From: Protostelium mycophagum
Lineage: Eukaryota; Evosea; Variosea; Protosteliida; Protosteliaceae
Assembly: GCA_002081555.1 (NCBI GenBank)
Contig: MZNV01002754.1
Location: 1-34,349, forward strand
DNA: 34,349 bases
Direction: 5' to 3'
In this document: positions 11,330 to 21,647 of the stretch, piece after piece
How positions within the stretch are numbered: the first letter of the stretch is position 1
Layout of the letters: the number at the start of each line of letters is the position of its first letter
The notes under the pieces: model-generated
What the model was told of the DNA's origin: nothing
What the model saw: only the letters and a program-made list of their open reading frames with translations
The model's database searches: none
Program-made: the position numbers and the translations under genes

Positions 11330-13048
11330 CTAACACAAAGCCAAGTAACTGTAGAGGCCTTGTATCGCTGCGTTCTGCATGTCTTGAGTGATGGGCCCGT
11401 TATTTGGGGGGCTTGGTCCTTTCCAAGAGACAGAGAAGGTTCCATCTCTTGCGTTGAAAGCGGTGTTTGCGATGGAGAATGCACTTCCTTTCAAAGCGTC
11501 AAGTGCCTGTATCTCTTCAGTCTCTGGGATGGTTTCATTGATTATATCTTTTGGCACTAAAAGTGTGTACCTGGCTGATGAGGTCCTTATCCCCTGGGTA
11601 CATACGTCTTCCGACTTCAACGAATAATCTATATCACGTCAATGTTCTCCCATTTTAGTCTGATGTACCTCAAATATCTTGCAGTCGGTGCTTTGAACTC
11701 TTGGCAATCACCCTTACATTGGTTTGCATCACCATCGTTCAAAACCTTCAATAGAGTTAATACGATAAAAAGTAGATACAGAGGTATAGAAGATTATAAA
11801 ATAATAATAAATCACTTTTCCCCAGGGACCAGATTGAGTCTCACGGTCCAAGAGAAATTTCACGTAATTTTTAGCTTCATTCCATTGGGAAGGGTTGGAG
11901 GGACCAATATCCGCCGCAATCATTGTGGCTGCCCCGATCATAATCCCCTGAAATTTTGCTTAAGTTTCGAGGGAATTTATCGAAGTACAAGATTTCACAA
12001 AGAAATGGACGAACCTGGTTATAAGTGAAGAGCCAGTCGCATTGTTTGTTTCCTGATGTATCGATGTGGTCGCATACTTGTCCACCTTGCTTTACCATGT
12101 TTGACACCTGTCATCTGTCAGTGTCATCGTGACATGTTTGATATCTCACCCAAGGGTTATTCACTTGCCAAGCGAAGTCCAAAAGTCCTCTGGCAGGGGT
12201 TAATTTCGTGGAAAATTCGAATAGAATTCATGGAGATCTCACCTATCTCCAGTTAAATTCTTCAAGTGCATGGCGGTAACTATGGCACCACCAGTGGAGG
12301 CTGTTGCTTTCTGTGTGTGCTTCCTGTCCCACCAGACCGCAGCTTCAACCGTCAGAAATGACCATTATGACCGTTGTGGTATATTCAAAATTCAAAAATT
12401 GTACCTCTGAAGTTTCCACAGCAAGAGGTATCCCAAGCGTCGTGTATGTCATTATACAACATCATCAGGTTCTTCTTACATTTGTTGGCCATGTTTGTAT
12501 CACCTTTCTTCTGTGCCAAGTGGTAAACTCTGTCCAGTGTGAACATTTAATTTTGTAACACAAATAAAATATACAAACAAAAACTTGGTGCGAGGATCTA
12601 CCTGGCGCTGACGGCGGCCATCCATGCTTCATCATCGTACCAGTCTGACTTCTGGCCACTGATCGCATTAAAAGCGGTCGTTAAAAAGTCCCAACGGGCC
12701 CAATTGCCCCTCTTTGACTCGTATTCAACTGCATCTGCAAAGGGTTTGAATAATGAAAGTTCTCATATGAATAATTCACCTGTGACGGCATCGAGAGCCA
12801 TGGCAAAAGTCCAATAATGCTTCAGACGTCAGCAAAAAGAAGATGAAAGAAGGAAGTTATGTCACCTCCTTCTGACCGTTGGGCCAACCATCTACAAAAT
12901 AACCATTCTTCCAGAACTTCGACTGCAAACTGTTGATGCCTGCGGTGGCGACTTTCTCAAGGTCATTGCAAGTATTAGCATAAGCGACGACGCTCACTGC
13001 ACAAGAAAGAAGGCAGGCGAAGAGGATGGAGCGCATTGTCTTCTGCAT
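11330..13048 (-). CDS. Glycoside hydrolase family 76 (alpha-1,6-mannanase-like), secreted
   Basis: About ten exons, roughly 420 residues. The N-terminus is a signal peptide (MRSILFACLLSCAVSVVAYA; an in-frame ATG four codons upstream is taken as start). Family 76 features in order: FWKNGYFVDGWPNG, HYWTFAMALDAV, YDDEAWMAAVSA (the paired aspartates expected at the active site), AWDTSCCGNF with VWWDRKHTQKA, ATASTGGAIVTAMHL, FTYNQGIMIGAATMI, then CKGDCQEFKAPTARYLRY. GH76 enzymes cut alpha-1,6-mannan backbones; fungal Dfg5/Dcw1 members link GPI proteins to the wall. In a phagocytic amoeba the enzyme could digest yeast or bacterial mannan, or remodel its own coat (inference). The C-terminus ends LYSYLALC with no clear GPI signal. 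The next gene in the same direction starts 132 bases downstream. Confidence 0.85.
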
Positions 13049-13272
13049 GTGTTTTTTTGGTTGACATTTGAGATGTCAAGTGAACATTCTGTGACATGTG
13101 CCAAATATTTGAGCGGTTGAAAGGTCTGAAGCTGGCTGATGAAATGAACGAATTTAGTATGATTAGTGCAAAACACACAAAAACACTCAGTAACCATTGC
13201 AATCTTCGCAGGAGAGAAAAAATATTAATATAGCAGAATTTGTTCAATATGTATTGCAACATTTGTTCGTGT

Positions 13273-13683
13273 TCACTTGCTCTGTGTAAAGTCAGCATGG
13301 TGTGATTCATGGTGACACATACCTGCGCCTTCAACTTGAGAGAAGAGCCAAGGTTTGGGACTACATCCACCAAAGAGAGAGGGTCCAGTAAGTTCTTTCC
13401 TTCGTATGAAAGAGTCTGTGTGGTATCAGCCAACAAGAGAGATGACAACATCGAGCGTGACGTCATCACATCAAAAGGAGCAGCTTACTGTTGAGGAGAA
13501 GGGAAGGCCTTTTTCCTTTTCTAAGGCTGATTTCAAAAACTCAACAGTGGCATCCTTCTTGGTCTGCAGCTTGTGTGTGGATCCATCTGGCAATGTGACT
13601 TCTACATCCACTTTAGAATCTGTCGTTTCTTCGTGCTTGTGCGCGGTCTTTTCGTTGAGGTTCAGTTTGAGTCCGGCTGACAT
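13273..13683 (-). CDS. Small ubiquitin-like protein
   Basis: Three exons give about 98 residues: a 30-residue polar N-terminus (MSAGLKLNLNEKTAHKHEE), then one ubiquitin-like fold. The fold shows VDVEVTLPDGSTHKLQTKK (first hairpin), ATVEFLKSALEKEKGLPF (helix), LSYEGKNLLDPLSL (equivalent to ubiquitin LIFAGKQLEDGRTL) and VVPNLGSSLKLKAQ (last strand). It ends SK, so there is no diglycine and it is not a conjugated modifier by the usual route. The last exon is only the codons for SK and the stop after a 3' site at TTTACACAG. An upstream in-frame ATG (13722) would add 13 residues. Function unknown; it may act as a docking module. Confidence 0.75.
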
Positions 13684-13765
13684 TGTTGTTGTTCTAAATT
13701 TGTGGCTTGATCCATAGCTCAAGTTGGAATTTTACAACGAGGCAAATTCATAATATACATTTTAT

Positions 13766-14409
13766 TTAAGCATAAACATTTGTAGTTTTCTTGACATCGT
13801 CTCCCCATGCCTTCCATAACGCAAATCCAAAACTCATGCAGAATATCTGGTAGATGTGAGCCAGCTTCAATCAGAAATGATGTCAATGCTCACGTTGATG
13901 ACGATCTGACCACCACAAGGCAACCAGAAGGCAATGACTTGATTATCGATCTTGCAGATGAAGTCGAAAATGTGTATTCTTGGTGATTCACAGTGTAGGT
14001 ATGTGTCTACTGTGAGTCCTAACTCCACTATCCCCATCACCAACATCACGACATTCACTATGTTCCACTGCGGTGCGTTAATCCTCTCTCAAGGAATTGG
14101 TGATGAAGAAAAAGGGTCGTACCTTGAGGAGAAATTGTCTCTTTCTAAGAGGAACAAAAATGATTCCGATGATGCCGACGACCAGTATGAATGTGCCCGT
14201 CAGTACAAAGGTAATGATGCCTGCAACATCGTGCACTCGCACTGCGTTATGGGTATACCACCAATACCATCCTGACCACCCCTGCAATGTGTCAGCTGCC
14301 TTCAAGGTGAACAACAAACCATCAAGCACAGGGACCAGAAGACGGTGAAGAAGGCCAAGATGGGATGTATCTCTTTTTGTGGCCCTGAGGCGTCATTCTT
14401 TACTCCCAT
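13766..14409 (-). CDS. Four-helix integral membrane protein of unknown family
   Basis: Four exons, about 165 residues. It starts MGVKNDASGPQKEIHPILA. Membrane segments: PILAFFTVFWSLCLMGW; ITFVLTGTFILVVGIIGIIFV followed by basic LRKRQ; VNVVMLVMGIVELGLTVDTYL; and FWLPCGGQIVINIFCMSFGF. The tail KAWGDDVKKTTNVYA is probably cytosolic. The layout recalls MARVEL or tetraspan proteins, but I see no family motif and make no functional claim. The last intron is best taken as 48 bases, ending CTACCAG, which keeps frame and gives the usual length. It is divergently arranged with the anoctamin gene, sharing about 360 bases of promoter. Confidence 0.75.
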
Positions 14410-14769
14410 TTTCTATGTTGTTATTTTTGTTTCGTTCGTGTCGTGTCAGTTGTGAAGAGGCTTGACTGAGGTACAGAGAATCATCATCTCATTGGAAGAC
14501 AAATGGAAAGGAAGCCGGAAGAGGAAAACTATCTCCAACAGTTGGGGGTGTTCGAATTTTGAATTTAGCAGGTTGGAGGGAATATTGAGTACGACACTTG
14601 TCTTGATGGTTCTGCAAGTGACCACTGTGTTTGTGATGATAACACTTCATATCAAGGGACAAGCTCATTGTCGGGTGTCAGCTGCAACGCGGAGATCTCA
14701 GATGCGTAATTTACGCGGTAATAACCGTTTCCAACGGTTTGTCAGTCATTTCCTTTCCTCTTCCACATT
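14410..14769. promoter_or_regulatory. Divergent promoter between the four-helix protein and the anoctamin gene
   Basis: This non-coding 360 bases must hold both start regions. Close to the anoctamin ATG lie two symmetric sites. GCGTAATTTACGC at 14704-14716 is a palindrome around a central T. An inverted repeat AACCGTT-TCC-AACGGTT spans 14723-14739, and each arm contains the Myb-type core AACGG/CCGTT. The open frame at 14462-14785 overlaps the true start out of frame and looks spurious. Site function is inferred from symmetry and position only. Confidence 0.45.
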
Positions 14770-17700
14770 ATGGATAGTAGCGTGAGCGCGCCAAGCCCTC
14801 AGCCAACAACACAAGATACTTCTAATGATATGGACGCAATCGAGATGGATGAAAATGGACTGGTGGTGATGCCAAACTCAGACAAAGACGTGAAAACAGC
14901 AACTCAACAAAAATCAATTGCCCAGCCAACAAAGACATCAACACTTCATCAATCTTACAGTTCAACAGGCGAAAATCAAGATGAGGAACTTCCTCCTGAA
15001 CATGATGTTGTAGAGGTGACGAATTATTGTCGGTCTTCTTGATTGATCAGCCAGGTTGATGAACACTTCACCAATTATGAATATGTCATGAGTTTTAGAG
15101 AGTCCGAAGCTGATGTGAAGAAATATAGAGACACCTTAGCCAGTCAGAAGTATGACACAAGGACAATGCGGGTGATATCTCTTCACTGATAATCACCTTA
15201 ATACTCAATCTTATGCAGGAATTATTTTATCCTCACGTTTGTCGCAACAGAATTATAAAAAAACTGAAAGACAAGGGCCTCTTTGTCACCATGGTCAGGT
15301 CAGTGAAATCAATCTTTGAGCGGGAAATTCAAAATTTAAATATGATTGTGCCACGTCCTCGAAATCCAGATTCTTTAAATAAACAGAAGATAAGAAATGA
15401 AAACTTTGCTGTCACAACGGAAGTGACAGACAGACTGAGTCATCAAAAACAGATCAGAGAGAGATGAAGACTTATTGTTCGTGCTTGTAGATGCCTCAGT
15501 TGCTCTGCTAGAGCAGACGGCAGAGTTCATTCAGATGCCACTACAACTGAAGGTGAATTTTCACAGGAGCAAACGGAGTTGTAGATGACTGAAATCTCAA
15601 GGAAAAATATGGAGGGGTATGGATGCCTTTCGACCGCAAGCACAGAGATTATTTTGTCTCGATAGACGATAATGACAGTGTTGAGGTGATTCTTCTAATC
15701 AAATGTGGACGAATAGTCCATCAAGTGACAACTAGACGCAAAAAAATATATACACAAGGGCATTTATACAACTAATCACGTCGCCTGTTTTCAATGAAAA
15801 ATGAATAGTCATTCATGTATTTAGGTTCCCATATCCCCTAATATGAGCCGACACAACGATGATGCTTGTGAAGAGGATGGTGGCTGCATCATCGATGACA
15901 CTCTTAAAGCGAATCACTACGTCGATAAGCTGGACGACGCGGAGTTAAAGAAAGGTATGAAAATTCCATCCAAATTTCCACATTGATTTAATAAAATTTT
16001 ATATTCTGACTGATTGTAGATGCACAAGATGAAGAGAAAGCAGACAATAAGCATAATAAATTCACATCCATTGTACACCAGAGGTTAGTATACCATCTCA
16101 TCACAGCGGAAGAATTCGAAGGGGGTGCCCACATCGGTGAGTTTTCTCCGAAAAACCAGTGAAATTTCGCTGAAATTTCAAGACATGGAGAAGTTGAAGG
16201 CGGAGAATGTGATTGAGAAGTTCTTTCCAATTCACCATGATGGACCCCGTTTCAATCTTTTGGGACGGTGGGGTTTTGGTCGATGGGGGAAAAATGTATT
16301 CAGAAAACAACCCATCCACTCCATCAGGTATGAAAATTCCCGGAAATGTTCAGAAAGGGTGATGACGTGTGTTATAGGAATTATTATGGGGAAGCGGTGG
16401 CATTGTTCTTCAGCTATTTAGGATTCTCTTCAAGATGGCTTGCATGGGCATCTATACTTGGTGTCCCTGTCTATATAGCATCGTGAGCTAATTATATTAT
16501 TTTTATTATTATTCTCTGTAACGACCATGTTCTGTTCTATATTTGGAGCATATTATTCGAATGAGACTCAATAATGCAGACAAATAACAAAGAATGAGTG
16601 GCCATCTACAATATATTCAGTATTCTTGGCTATATGGGCCACCGTATTTCTCAACTTTTGGAAGAGAAGGAACGCAGAATTGAACTACAGATGGAATATG
16701 GTCGACTTTTTACTCAAAGAGGTCAGTCGCATCTGCGAATATCTGCAATTCTCCATCTATTTTGTGACTCTCTATCAAGATCGTTCCATGACATCTCGTT
16801 GAAATTTCGCAGGTTACTCGAACAAGGTTCAGAGGAGTTCCACAGAGTGGTATAGAAAAGGATGGGATATGGATACCTTGGCCTACAAATGATGAAGGTG
16901 TTCCACAAGAGATTATGGGAATCCCACCACAGACATCCAAATATTTCGACCCCAAGAGAAGGTCTGTTGCATCACTCACATTTTGAATTTTTTTTGGCGG
17001 GAAACTGAATGGATAAGGACGATGAGGATAACGGCTAGTTTGATTCCGATGGTTGTAATGTCGATTATGGTAATATTCATCACCATCGGTATTTTCGGTG
17101 AGTTTTAGTAAAAATCTCCATGCAAATTAAAATAATTTTTTATAATAGATAATTAAATTGAATTAAAACTTGCGTGAAGATGACTGAATTCTCACAGCTT
17201 TGAGACTTTATCTCGCCAGGATGACATGGACCGGTGCTACATATGTTGGAAGCGTTGTTAACGCCCTCACCATTTTGATTTTCAACGCGATATACACCAA
17301 AATTGCTGAGATGTTGACCGATTGGGGTGATTTTTTGACATTGTATAAAGTCGTAGAAAGATTTATTTGAAGTGAAAAGTTGATTACGAGATAGAGAACC
17401 ACAGAACTCAGTCATCATGGGACAACTGGTTCATCATCAAACAATTCATTTTCCAATTTGTAAATTCGTACACACCCTTGTATTACATCGCTTTCTTCAA
17501 AGGAAACAGCACACTCTTTGGTGTCCCAGAGCTGAGGGATTCTTGTCCAGTCGGTAAGTAACTTTATTATTTTATGATTATGCTGAAGAATCACAAGGAA
17601 ACACTAACCAAATATCTGGTGGATGTGTCGACGATCTTGCGAATCAATTATTGATCATTTTGATTGTAAATACCGTTGTAAATCAGGTGAGTTTACGTCA

Positions 17701-18673
17701 TGGCATGTGTCGTTTCTGACATTTTGATAGGTCACATCAGTCGGGCTTCCTGTTTTACTGAACGGATGGTGGCATTTATACAGATGGATGTGCTGTAGTA
17801 AAAAACATTACCAACACGCGATGCCCAAGTGGGAAAAGGAAAGCAAGAAAGTGCCGTACACACATAGACTTGCCATCGATAAATTCTCCCAGGTAATTGC
17901 AACAACATGTTCATTACATCCATAGTGACATATTGACAGCTCGTGATACAATATGGATATATCGTCCTCTTTGCCGCGTCTTTCCCTCTTGCCCCCTTCA
18001 TAGCACTCTTGAACAATTTATTGAACATAAGGACATACTCGATGCAGATGCTCGTTCTTATGAACAGACCGGATTATAGAGGGGCGAATGACATCGGTGT
18101 GTGGTACTGGATCTTGGAGGTGAGACTTCTACGAAGTTTTGACGAAATCTCGCGGAACTTTCACTGACTTCTGGGAGTTTCTTGGTGTTGTTGCTGTGAT
18201 TACGAATTGTCTGTTGATTGGATTCACACACAACACGATAAGCGATCTCTCTTCAGGAAGTATTGCAGTCATATTGGTGGTGATATTTTCACTGGAACAT
18301 ATCTTATTGGTCATCAAACTGCTCGTAGAGATCCTCATCCCTGATATCCCCAAAGAGGTTTGTTTTCATCTGCAATCTTTTCTACCATCTCATTTGTACT
18401 TATTTGAATAATCTGAATGACACCTGAACGCAGATAAGAAAAGCGATTCTATGGCAAGAATTTCTCGACGATGAAGTGGTGATCCGTATGGCGAATGACC
18501 AGATCATCAAAGAAGGTCGCATGCGCAATCAAGTCCTCAAGTACGTCGACAAACAGCAGAAGAAGACCCAAGAGAAGGGAAGAGAGTCTGTTATCACAAA
18601 GAAGTCGACATTCTTCACTTTTGGTAGAAAGACAAAAGACTTGGCCGAGCCCGCCAAACCCAGCTCTGAATAA
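14770..18673 (+). CDS. Anoctamin / TMEM16 family membrane protein
   Basis: Many exons, roughly 900 residues. A polar N-terminus starts MDSSVSAPSPQPTTQD. The anoctamin dimerisation-type region follows, then the family hallmark HSIRNYYGEAVALFFSYLGF (compare vertebrate [20 protein letters not shown]). Ten or so membrane segments follow, including AIWATVFLNFWKRR, MVVMSIMVIFITIGIFAL and QLLIILIVNTVVNQ. Late landmarks are VQYGYIVLFAASFPLAPF and ALLNNLLNIRTYSMQM, then a lysine-rich tail ending PAKPSSE. Family members are calcium-activated chloride channels or phospholipid scramblases. In the segment equal to vertebrate ALLNNIIEIRLDA, the acidic calcium ligands appear as N and Y here, so calcium gating may be lost or changed. 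One acidic pair (GGCVDDLANQ) remains before the preceding helix. A scramblase role in plasma or organelle membranes is the likelier guess. Confidence 0.88.
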
Positions 18674-18695
18674 AAGATTTATGCAACAGGAATAT

Positions 18696-21198
18696 TCAAC
18701 TCGAGGTTTGGACATGAGGACCCTCATCTTCCACACAAGGCACGTCCATCTTGTGTGTCTGCACTTCACATCCATATGCCTTCGGCTCCAGCTTGAGGAG
18801 GGTGTGCAGGGGCACCTCTAAATGTGGAATATCCTTCTGATCGAAATCTGCGAAGTAAGAGAGCAAGCACCTGTCATGATTAGGTAAATGTAAATCGTCG
18901 ATGAATCACCTCGCGACAGCACGATGCACGACCAGCAAAACGGGGGCTTGCATTCTCTCTAACTCGAATATGACAGGCTCAACTCTTTGTACAACATCCA
19001 TATAAGATTCTCCTGCGTAATGGTCAACTGAAAAACCTCTACAAGTCTGCAGGAATTTCGTGAGGTTTTATACCTTGTGGGTACCGGTATCTGAGTTTGT
19101 CTTTCTTGCGTGCCGCCCATTCTGCTGGATATTTTTCTTCGATATCTTTATATGTCATATCTTCACATATTCCTACCTGAATAAAATTAATTCGTTGTAG
19201 ATGAGCATGTTTACTGGAAATTGCGGTAATCACCACAGAAAAACTCACTTGTATTTCGACAAGAGCTCGCCATTGCACGGTTGGCATATTTAAATAAGAT
19301 GCCGTCTCTATCGTCCTCTTTAGTGTAGATGTCCACACCACTAGACGCTCAGAGTCTCCTCCTTCCTGAGAAATATCAGAAGAAACCATAATTTTTATTT
19401 ATTCAGCAAAGTTTATTATGGAAATATAAAATTTTATTATGGGAATATAAAACTTTATTATGGGAATATAAATTTTATTATGGGAATATAAAACTTTATT
19501 ATGGGAATATAAATTTTATTATGGAAATATAAAATTTCATTACAAAAAGAAAAATGTAAAAGAAATATCACGTTGTAGAAATCCTCGCTATGAATGAACT
19601 CTGCGAGAGCTTTTGAATAAGCCCTTCCATTCGGGCTCAGTGCAGAGTCACCACCTAAATATCATCAATCTACAATAAAACAGCAGTCAAAGTGTAATAA
19701 AATAGAGTCGTTTCTCTATCGGCGGATGCATAAATAAAATATGTCATTAAATGATTACCAACTAAACCCTTCAAATTGTGCATGGATTCGCCGTGTCTGG
19801 ATATGTATATCGGGTTTTTGTTAAGTCTCAGGTTCATCAGGTAATGTGTTATCTTCCCCATCAGATAGCCGTAAATTCTATTTGTATTGACCTGTATCTT
19901 TATTATTTTTTTGATTATGTTTTAATCCACCTCATGTGCATCTTGGTGGTTTTTTAAAAATGTCGACGTGGAAATTCACCTGTCTGCCGACGTCGACAAT
20001 CTTTACAAAAGGATATTCCGCATCTTGTGGTAGAGATTCGTAGGCTTTCTCGTATTGTTTAATCCTCTCCATAAAATCGATCTCCGCTTGTAAACCGCTG
20101 TACACCATGAGCGTTGTAGTTGATCATATTCGAATGAAACTCACTCTGTATAAAGGTAGTCGGGGGAGGTTAACTTGGTCTCTCTCACATTTGCGGCGAC
20201 AATTTCTTCATCATAACAAATACTCTCTATCCAAACAACCTGAAATTATTCGGTTTAAAATTCTAATGCAATATTCTTCTATTATTTTGAATATAAATTG
20301 GGTGATTACATCGTTGTAGAAGAGTTACCTCTATGGCCATACCGTTCTCTTCAGCCTTCAGAGCGAGCCAATCCATGACCATCTGTCTTCTGCTTGAAGT
20401 AGAATTCGTCCCGTCGTAAACAGCCGCATGACCACCCGCAATGAAGTACTTCATCATGTCCTCTAAGGCCGCCATCGCACATTGCTTCCTCTGCTCAACA
20501 CCTTCTTCATTTAATCTCGTTGTAGATGACTTCGTCCTCTTTTTTTGGCGGGAATATTTTGTCGACAGAAAAATAATATTTTGGGTTGCGAAAAAATTTT
20601 GAAATTGGAAAATTACCTTCAGCATTATTTGGGTCAAAGAATTCGTTGCTCTTGTCTGCTCCGAATATTTTTCTTCGATAAGATCCAATATTAAACACCT
20701 GAGAATCTCAAAACACGTTAAAAGATTCAATTTTTTCTGAATAAATTTTTCGAGAAATTTACTTGGCAATGGTAACCGGTCCAAGTCAAATATCTACTGA
20801 TCTACAACGTGTCAGAAAGATCAAAATTTCATTGAAATTTCATTGGATATCACCTTCTTGGCGATGTAGGTCTTGCCACGAGCGGGAAGACCGACCATAC
20901 CGAGGACTAATTTCTTTTGTGTTCCTCGAAGATGGAGTAGAGAACCATCTCTATGAGAAGCTGAGAGACTCGGGCTTCTGTCTCGGGTTCGATCCTCCCT
21001 AATACAGGTCATTCTCTTTTTTCGAAATGTAAATGAGGCGAAGTGATAATACATGGTGGTGTGACGAGAATTGTCTATCAAATATGAAATGTGAAGAGAG
21101 GCGTACATGCTTGTTGTCCGAAAAAGCGGTCCATTAACTCTCGGAGAGGGCACAGAACCAGGTGCTTTGTCATTTCCGCTCTGCAGCTGCGGCCTCAT
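18696..21198 (-). CDS. PFKFB: 6-phosphofructo-2-kinase / fructose-2,6-bisphosphatase
   Basis: About a dozen exons, near 500 residues. The kinase half begins with a short basic N-terminus (MRPQLQSGNDKAPGSVPSP) and shows the P-loop GLPARGKTYIAKK, then FNIGSYRRK and GGHAAVYDGTNSTSSRR. The phosphatase half has YISRHGESMHNLKG (catalytic histidine of the RHG motif), WTSTLKRTIETASYL, VGICEDMTYKDIEEKYP and DIPHLEVPLHTLLKLEP. It ends about 20 residues later at HVQTSS. The enzyme makes and degrades fructose-2,6-bisphosphate, the activator of PFK-1 that sets glycolytic flux. I prefer the ATG at 21198 over a GTG-start extension upstream. One intron carries a six-unit minisatellite. At about 19570 the word TTCTACAACG spans an exon-intron border. 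The stop is 22 bases from the anoctamin stop. Confidence 0.92.
19412..19535. repeat. AT-rich minisatellite, six ~20-21-bp units, in a PFKFB intron
   Basis: Six tandem copies of TTTATTATGGGAATATAAA with A, AC or T joining bases; the first and last copies have GGAAATA in place of GGGAATA. Two slightly different unit types alternate in the middle, suggesting that a two-unit block was itself duplicated. The array fills most of the intron between the exons for FIHSEDFYN and EGGDSERL. Confidence 0.9.
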
Positions 21199-21647
21199 GG
21201 TCGAAATCGGCTGCACTGCAGATAATCAGTCAACAACACTCTTCTGTAATGTTAATGTCATCAGATTGATTCAGAACCCACACGGTTCATTTCGGTCTCG
21301 TCTATGTTCGATATCACCCATCTTGTTCGGATCTTGTTGGAAATACAATACAGACAACCGCAAACATACCTGCAGACCTGGGGATCGAGGAGGTTCCTTC
21401 TACAGACATCCGTTAAAAATATTACAAAACGAAAATGGTTATGATCTGCGCGCGGATGCGAAGGCGTGTTTCAGCTCTGTGAAGAAATACTTTTTAGAGC
21501 AGAGAGAACTGTATCCTTCTGTCTTTATTGTGTGTACAATCTTTTACAAAGACAGAAACAGAAAGACATCTCATGATTTTTGAGAGAATAAAACTACAAC
21601 CGCTCCGACATCATTTCCAGGAATCCAGAATCAGATCATCATAATCT
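21199..21647. other. Divergent intergenic region between PFKFB and RTEL1, with an open frame of unclear status
   Basis: This 449-base gap separates two divergent starts and should hold both promoters. A plus-strand frame stays open from before 21200 to a TGA near 21583. Its last 50 residues (from NENGYDLRADAKACFSS to RNRKTSHDF) look fairly protein-like and are followed by AATAAA at about 21593. Its first part overlaps the PFKFB first exon in antisense and its ATG lies inside that gene. I cannot decide between a small unrecognised gene and chance. No RNA gene was recognised. Confidence 0.25.

Noticed and set aside
13309-13717. Plus-strand frames over the ubiquitin-like gene
   Set aside because: They are shadows of the minus-strand gene, which shows a complete ubiquitin fold and good splice sites.
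19412-19535. CRISPR-like array
   Set aside because: The units are directly adjacent with no unique spacers, are AT-rich, and lie in an intron of a eukaryotic gene.
21107-21583. 159-codon plus-strand frame between PFKFB and RTEL1 as a gene
   Set aside because: Its first third is antisense to the PFKFB first exon and its start codon lies inside that gene; no family resemblance. The last 50 residues are noted as unclear in the feature list.
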